A stretch of 64,000 nucleotides of DNA from Ascidia mentula. Taxonomy: Eukaryota; Chordata; Ascidiacea; Phlebobranchia; Ascidiidae. The notes below the pieces were generated by a model, which saw nothing but the letters and a program-made list of their open reading frames with translations, was not told where the DNA came from and made no database searches. The position numbers were made by a program, and so were the translations under genes. The stretch is from positions 7,192,001-7,256,000 of the forward strand of contig OX387203.1 of assembly GCA_947561715.1 (NCBI GenBank), read 5' to 3'. Each line of letters starts with the position of its first letter. Within the stretch, counting starts at the first letter, position 1. Positions 60,801 through 64,000 of the stretch are shown one piece after another.

Positions 60801-63553
60801 CACGTTTCTTATGCTTGCGACCCGAAAGGCAGGAGATGCGTCATGTTGATAGTTTCACAACGTTGCCGTTATATTTTTACGTTGGATTCACTAAGGAAGT
60901 TTCCAGCAAAATTTAAGGCAGTGTGATGTGCTTTAGGCCGTCACCATATGTAAGTTAAAATGATCCACACAAATGTATCAACTTCACACTGTAAATTTCA
61001 TAAAAATATAAACAGGCTTCGAATGCAGCGAAGGTTTAGTAATTAGTTCCTAACATCTGTACGAGTAACGTACTACTGCATCATATGTGTACAAAATGTC
61101 AAAATGAGAGCTATATTTTGATAAAAATAAAGATATTCGTAACAAAGACAAACTTTAATTCTTTCGAGTACACTGTTATTGCTCGCTTCAACCAGTTTCC
61201 AGAACCAGAATATCATTACTGTGATCAAATGCGATTTATGAGACTGTATTTAGGGCGTGGTCGGTTTTGTTAACAACCATACATTTTGCAAACCAAGTCC
61301 TGAAATACAAGCCTTCAAAGCAAAAACAAATCCCCCAGCATCTTAAGTACACTGTTTGTTTTGTGATAACAAAAGCAAGTACTTCACGACATTTACGTTT
61401 TTTATTTGCGCTATCTGACCTTGCGAGTAAGTTAAACGAAAGCCGCCCATGATTCCTGTGGCTCTCACTTGAAGCGACGGGGAATGGACGATTAGGTTAA
61501 AGGGATCGTAGACGTTTTTATTTCTTCGTCCTCCTAATGTAGTGAATATCCGATGATTGATGTTAGGGTGGGAACTATTTATCAGTAAGATCTGGATGCA
61601 ATACAATCAATCACATGTATTAACATGCAATGTTCATTCGGAAAGTACAAACCAGATCTTACGTCAAATATGCCGCGGGTGGAATTTGTTTCTAAAACTT
61701 GCACTTTAATGCTTTTGTTGCTGGACAGTGGTCGTATTGTCCACGTACATAGCAAGCTACCGACGTCATGTGATGGGTAGCCGGGTGTTTGTAAAATATG
61801 TTCACTGTCTGTTGCTGTCAGATCCCTGTTGCAAGCTGAAACATGGAAAGTAGTTCAGTACGTTAGTTAAGAGTTAGTTTGGTTTGCAACTTTGTCACAA
61901 AATTAATATTGGCTGACATATGAAAAGTTATAATTCTTTTATTTTTGAGGGAGTGACGGAGGTACATTCAAGCCTTCAGGTGTTACTTGTTCAGCGACAT
62001 TCTGCTACCATAACGAAGCCAGTTTTGATCATCATATGAACGGACAATATTCGTTTTTATTTTACTTGTATAGTTGAAGTTTGCAGAAAACTTCATGGCT
62101 GTTGTTTTTTTGGGACCGGTTTCCATGTACACTCGCAGGAAATATTTGTGATATAAACTGGAGTTGCCGGTCACTGTTCTCATCCGTTCACTGGGATTAT
62201 AAATCTGGGAATATGCAATGTAACGTATATACCAAATTTTGTGAAACGTGTAAAATATGTAAAAAAGGTATTTTAAAACTTGCATCGTAACTGATTTATC
62301 AGAGAAACCAACAGTTTAGGAACATTTTTACCAAACATCATCCAGTTTAAAAATTCTTTGAACATCTTTTGTGAGAACGTGTATATAATTATACATGCAT
62401 GTAAACATAAAAAATATTTAGCTTGCCTCAACCAAGTCCGACTTCTCTGAAAACTCAACATTGTGCAATAATAAGTGTAGCAAGTAGGATTGCTGTAGTT
62501 GTGGCTTATCTACTACCAAGTTCCAACCGCATTTGGTGTTGGGAGGGGCAAAGGATGGAAAGTTCGGGGTTGAGAAACTACCAGAGAGAAGGAGTGTGGA
62601 ACCACACGGATTGACTGCATAAAAGTCATAACAAATTTAAATGATAATTAGTGTCAAAGTATTTCTTGCCATCGGCTGTTCTACTTGCATAACAGTTTTG
62701 ACATGCTTTATGAACGTGATGGAATAATAAACTAGTATAGCGAAATAAACAGCACCAATACACATATAATCGATAGAAAATTACCTTCCATGTATTGAAG
62801 ACGAAAGGATATTCCTTTAGACCTCCAAGATGGCCGCCGGGGCCCAACATGCTTAACCATTGCCGTTCCATTGTTCACGACAATTTTGACGTCATTTCCG
62901 GAAGTTTGCGCAGGAAAACTGACAATGGTGTAAATCCCATCATACACCTGCAAAAGACGATTTTTGTTGGTGTGATTTACAGCAACAGTTGTTTCGTAAT
63001 ATTGCTATATGAAAGAACAATATGCTATGGGTTAGTGAGATAAGAGTATTTATAAATGAGTCTAAAAAGAAAGATTTAATATAGGTCGTTATCACTTTTG
63101 TAATAAGCTATCTTATTGAGACATTTTTTTTGCAAAAACACAAATGATTCTTGCAAAGTTTAAATTAAATGATATTTAACAGCGCATTAATTCGCTTAAA
63201 TGCATTTTTACAAGCATGTTACGCTGTATCCTACCTGGATTGACGATCCCCAGGTTTGGGAGTGGTTCACAAAGTGCAAATAAACACTTTTTCCTGGATT
63301 AGTTGCCCTTATTATCCAATCACAAGATGTCGAGTCATTTGCATAGTTTTGGATTTCCTGCAGTCTGGTTGTGGCGTTGTAAAAACCGCCACATGCTTAA
63401 GGAACAGTAACAGACTGTTTCACATATATAATGAAATTATCCACGTGCATAATAACGAATTTAAATGCAACTGTGGCGAAAGGAACCTTACTTACCCGAT
63501 GTTTTACATAACACGACGGCCAGAGCGATGAAAACCATTGGCAAAATTAGCAT
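50149..63553 (-). CDS. Receptor gene D: divergent adhesion GPCR with 11 CUB and two EGF domains
   Basis: The most divergent paralogue, with the same 39-exon plan (5976 nt; 1991 aa plus stop). The ATG at 63551-63553 opens MLILPMVFIALAVVLCKTS, a signal peptide. The CUB domains keep their one-to-one order with A-C but share only part of their residues, so the architecture predates the A/B/C split. The tail is Ser/Thr-rich and ends GQSIM, a possible class I PDZ ligand that A-C lack. Two introns start with GC (after 62427 and after 55971). A MITE and a tRNA-like relic sit in introns. Both EGF exons are intact. Confidence 0.83.
51919..54365 (-). other. Gene D: EGF1, EGF2, HRM-like, GAIN and GPS exons
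   Basis: EGF1 54237-54365 (CHKTLASC, GYEGDGTTC); EGF2 53842-53970 (GYKGDGTIC); HRM-like 53668-53775 and 53483-53607; GAIN 53192-53338, 53046-53128, 52735-52852, 52396-52647 and 52114-52233; GPS 51919-52059. The basic site is R-I-K-R (52484-52495) at the same place as RAKR in the others. The GPS ends CHKLGHFAMIV: K-L-G instead of H-L-S/T. The two EGFs are very similar to each other, consistent with a local exon duplication. Confidence 0.82.
56631..56692 (-). pseudogene. tRNA-like relic in a gene D intron
   Basis: The minus strand has a good T-arm (CTGGGTTCGAATCCCAG, 56639-56655) with the B-box GGTTCGAATCC, preceded by an anticodon-arm-like segment. A D-arm and a matching acceptor strand are not seen, so this is a tRNA-derived remnant, perhaps from a SINE, and not a working tRNA gene. 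Confidence 0.35.
59235..59473. mobile_element. MITE of about 239 bp in a gene D intron
   Basis: Terminal inverted repeats AGCCCGGTTACATGGCC (left) and GGCCATAACCGGGCT (right) frame a segment rich in GGCC runs, inside the intron between the two CUB5 exons of gene D. No coding capacity. A target duplication is not obvious, so the superfamily is uncertain. Confidence 0.7.
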
Positions 63554-64000
63554 TTTTTTCCTGAAAATATCCAAAGCACACAAATAAGCACGCGGTTATT
63601 TTCCTGAAAAATGATTGGCTTAATTTGCATGTTTAGACAAACATAATCCTTCACTGATTTGTTGCTTGCAATCGATTGATCTAAAACTATTTCCTCTAAC
63701 GTATGCGCTGGACTTTAACTATCTTTGCTACCTCAAAAGATGCGACATTGAATTTATCATAGCGTTCCTTTCACCATCATAACTCTAACGGAAGCACGAT
63801 CAGGTCACGATTCGAGAGAATTTCGCTTCACTGTCGCTGAAGCTAAACGCGATGTTGCGAATAAGTTTCCTTGCTTGACACTTACTAGTATCACGCCCGG
63901 TTTCGGACAAAAGCAACCAAACGCACGTCGGCGTCCTAACGGAAGTTCTAGTTTATGACAAATAACATCCCTGAATTTGAAAGGTTTAACCGTTTATTAG
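63554..64000 (-). promoter_or_regulatory. Gene D upstream region
   Basis: No gene seen. Candidate elements are a minus-strand CCAAT box near 63613-63618 (about 60 bp upstream of the ATG) and an octamer ATTTGCAT at 63623-63630. An ACGGAAGT ETS-like site lies near 63940, but not at the conserved distance of the other three genes. Confidence 0.35.

Larger units (their letters stand above)
54584..63553 (-). other. Gene D: signal peptide and 11-CUB ectodomain exons
   Basis: Signal: 63496-63553. CUB1: 63235-63395 and 62785-62947. CUB2: 62427-62614 and 62066-62204. CUB3: 61663-61835 and 61420-61591. CUB4: 60248-60438 and 59878-60016. CUB5: 59588-59769 and 58953-59091. CUB6: 58674-58858 and 58301-58451. 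CUB7: 57742-57926 and 57548-57659. CUB8: 57275-57450 and 56861-57008. CUB9: 56324-56511 and 55971-56118. CUB10: 55603-55775 and 55265-55403. CUB11: 55010-55197 and 54584-54725. The intron inside CUB4-CUB3 (60439-61419, about 980 bp) is the longest; I see no gene in it. CUB5 keeps the CCSRT motif of the paralogues. Confidence 0.82.

Overview
The window looks like genomic DNA of an invertebrate deuterostome, most likely a tunicate (ascidian). The reasons are AT-rich sequence, many small exons split by short introns (mostly about 80-400 bp), metazoan extracellular modules (CUB, EGF, GAIN/GPS) joined to a class B2 seven-helix receptor, and scattered hAT-type MITEs. The species is an inference.

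Layout. 1-3467 (+): the last five exons of an unidentified Ser/Thr/Pro/Gln-rich, probably nuclear protein, converging on the receptor cluster. 3468-5859: intergenic DNA with one hAT-type MITE. 5860-63553 (-): four head-to-tail paralogous adhesion GPCR genes, called here A (5860-19133), B (19730-32637), C (36552-49093) and D (50149-63553). 32638-36551: the B-C spacer, holding the gene B promoter, a hammerhead-like repeat and a broken Ty3/Gypsy fossil (33840-36467). 63554-64000: upstream region of D.

Each receptor gene has the same 39-exon plan: one signal-peptide exon, 11 CUB domains (two exons each), two EGF exons, an HRM-like and GAIN region, a GPS exon, and six exons for the seven-helix domain and tail. 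My exon maps sum to multiples of three: about 1951 aa (A, EGF1 skipped), 1957 aa (B, EGF1 skipped), 1994 aa (C) and 1991 aa (D). All introns between modules are phase 1 and all introns inside CUB domains are phase 0, so whole modules can be lost or gained in frame. A and B have each lost the first EGF exon by unrelated damage, while C and D keep it.

The main points of interest are: (i) an 11-CUB adhesion GPCR family in tandem; (ii) a GPS in which the His-Leu-Ser/Thr cleavage triad is replaced by Q/K-L-G in all four genes, together with a conserved R-x-K-R site in the GAIN region; (iii) a piece of the receptor CUB1 exon plus its intron start captured inside the neighbouring LTR fossil; (iv) mosaic similarity among the paralogues, which suggests gene conversion. 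The four genes probably encode surface receptors that bind extracellular ligands through long CUB arms; the ligand and role cannot be read from the sequence.
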